A stretch of DNA of 33,659 nucleotides. It comes from Candidatus Dadabacteria bacterium. Its GTDB lineage: Bacteria > Desulfobacterota_D > UBA1144 > Nemesobacterales > Nemesobacteraceae. The notes under the pieces are model-generated. The model made no database searches. It was not told where the DNA came from and saw only the letters and a program-made list of their open reading frames with translations. Made by a program: the position numbers and the translations under genes. Location: contig JAPOQQ010000009.1 of NCBI GenBank assembly GCA_026710625.1, positions 1 to 33,659 of the forward strand, read 5' to 3'. Positions 33,097-33,659 of the stretch are shown here, piece after piece. Position 1 is the first letter of the stretch. Each line of letters starts with the position of its first letter.

Positions 33097-33102
33097 TATA
33101 AT
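33097..33102 (+). promoter_or_regulatory. -10 box giving a leaderless tnpB transcript
   Basis: A perfect TATAAT ends 6 bases before the tnpB ATG (33109), placing the predicted transcription start on or next to the start codon. No convincing -35 is present at 16-18 bases. Confidence 0.45.
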
Positions 33103-33108
33103 ATAGTA

Positions 33109-33659
33109 ATGATAAGGACTTACAAGTGCAGGGTGAAGTTATCCAAGTCGGGGCATGAGACGCTGTCTCAGATATTTGGGATGAGCGCCGAGTTGTACAA
33201 CGCAGGACTGGAATCCCGTATTGACTGCTACAGAAAGACAGGCGAAAGCCGCAGTCTCTATGACCAGTACAAGGAACTTGTGCAGGTAAGAGCGGAGTTG
33301 CCGGAGTTTGAGGCTGTATCCAGTATCGTGTTCCGAGGCGTGCTATCGAGACTTGACAAGGCGTACAAGTCGTTTTTCCGCCGGGTGAAAGCAAAAGAGA
33401 AAGCCGGATTCCCCCGTTTCAAGAACCGGAGACGCTGGCGAACCATAGAGATAAACGACCAGTGCTGGCGAATGCTCAAGCGTGAGGGAAACAAGTTAGT
33501 TCTCAAAGTAAAGGGGCTTCCCCGCATTGAAGTGAAGCCTTCCCGGGAACTGCCGTCGGACTCCATGCTCAAGGCGATCAGAATTACGAGAAAGCCTGTG
33601 CGGACGGAAGTAGCGTTATCGTATGAATTGCCGACTCCCGAGGCAAAACCACTCAGCAA
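33109..33659 (+). CDS. tnpB: IS200/IS605-family RNA-guided endonuclease TnpB (3' end outside window)
   Basis: The first 183 codons of a tnpB-type gene are present and open to the window edge. The residues match the OrfB/TnpB N-terminal domain: TYKCRVKLSKSGHETLSQIF, the YNAGLESRID segment where family members have YN, SSIVFRGVLSRLDKAYKSFF and GFPRFKNRRRW. The RuvC catalytic residues, zinc finger and 3' guide-RNA region lie beyond the window. No tnpA is present upstream, so this may be a tnpB-only (IS1341-type) copy unless tnpA follows. TnpB proteins are RNA-guided nucleases and ancestors of Cas12 (family knowledge). Confidence 0.88.
   Translation, partial: MIRTYKCRVKLSKSGHETLSQIFGMSAELYNAGLESRIDCYRKTGESRSLYDQYKELVQVRAELPEFEAVSSIVFRGVLSRLDKAYKSFFRRVKAKEKAGFPRFKNRRRWRTIEINDQCWRMLKREGNKLVLKVKGLPRIEVKPSRELPSDSMLKAIRITRKPVRTEVALSYELPTPEAKPLS

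Noticed and set aside
33258-33659. A minus-strand frame opposite tnpB
   Set aside because: It is antisense to a recognisable TnpB N-terminal domain.
1-33659. CRISPR array, tRNA genes, riboswitch or prophage
   Set aside because: No regularly spaced repeats, no cloverleaf with a GGTTCGA-type arm, no known riboswitch core and no phage structural genes were seen on reading both strands.

Overview
The window reads as chromosome of an uncultured, diderm (Gram-negative) bacterium. Envelope genes (a TamA/BamA-type outer-membrane protein, an RseP site-2 protease, TatA, CtpA, a YibQ-type deacetylase) sit among bacterial core genes (alpha2beta2 glycyl-tRNA synthetase, rpsU-dnaG-rpoD, TrmFO, PurN/PurK/PurE, Dxr/UppS, AroB/DAHP synthase). 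Base composition is moderate and most genes look alike in it; a few accessory genes stand out. Together with folate-dependent TrmFO, this would suit a deep-branching lineage such as Dadabacteria, Desulfobacterota or Nitrospinota. That placement is a guess from gene content, not a measurement.

Layout. 1-2.3 kb (+): the end of an EVE-domain gene, RNase E/G, and methylmalonyl-CoA epimerase, convergent with tatA. 2.5-3.4 kb (+): a GC-richer insert with the tail of a broken sugar-epimerase-like gene coupled to an intact steroid 5-alpha-reductase-family gene. 3.4-9.0 kb (-): trmFO, a class II Fic protein, then glyQ-glyS. 9.0-10.9 kb: a poorly coding stretch, an AT-richer LLM flavin monooxygenase gene and its promoter. 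10.9-13.4 kb (+): a 59-aa ORF, a gph-type phosphatase, purK and purE. 13.4-17.6 kb (-): a small membrane protein, uppS, dxr, rseP and a SnoaL-like protein. 17.7-24.5 kb (+): ctpA, a yibQ-type deacetylase, a small charged protein, rpsU-dnaG-rpoD with a clear promoter, a lone 5S rRNA gene with its own promoter, and purN. 24.5-28.4 kb (-): a LOG-family gene, apt, aroB, trmB and aroF. 28.5-33 kb: a secreted hypothetical (+), a small membrane protein (-), a tamA-like gene (+) and alaC (-), the last two overlapping at their stops. From 33.1 kb (+): the 5' part of an IS200/IS605-type tnpB that runs off the window.

The genes group into recognisable tasks: purine synthesis and salvage (purK, purE, purN, apt, LOG), the start of the shikimate pathway (aroF, aroB), isoprenoid and undecaprenyl carrier synthesis (dxr, uppS), envelope biogenesis and proteolysis, and replication/transcription/translation initiation (dnaG, rpoD, rpsU).

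No wholly new multigene system was recognised. The items most worth a second look are the substitutions in the -10-recognition region of the primary sigma factor, an extra PDZ-like domain in RseP, the steroid-reductase insert with its truncated partner, the LOG-apt coupling, and the hairpin and leaderless promoter in front of tnpB.
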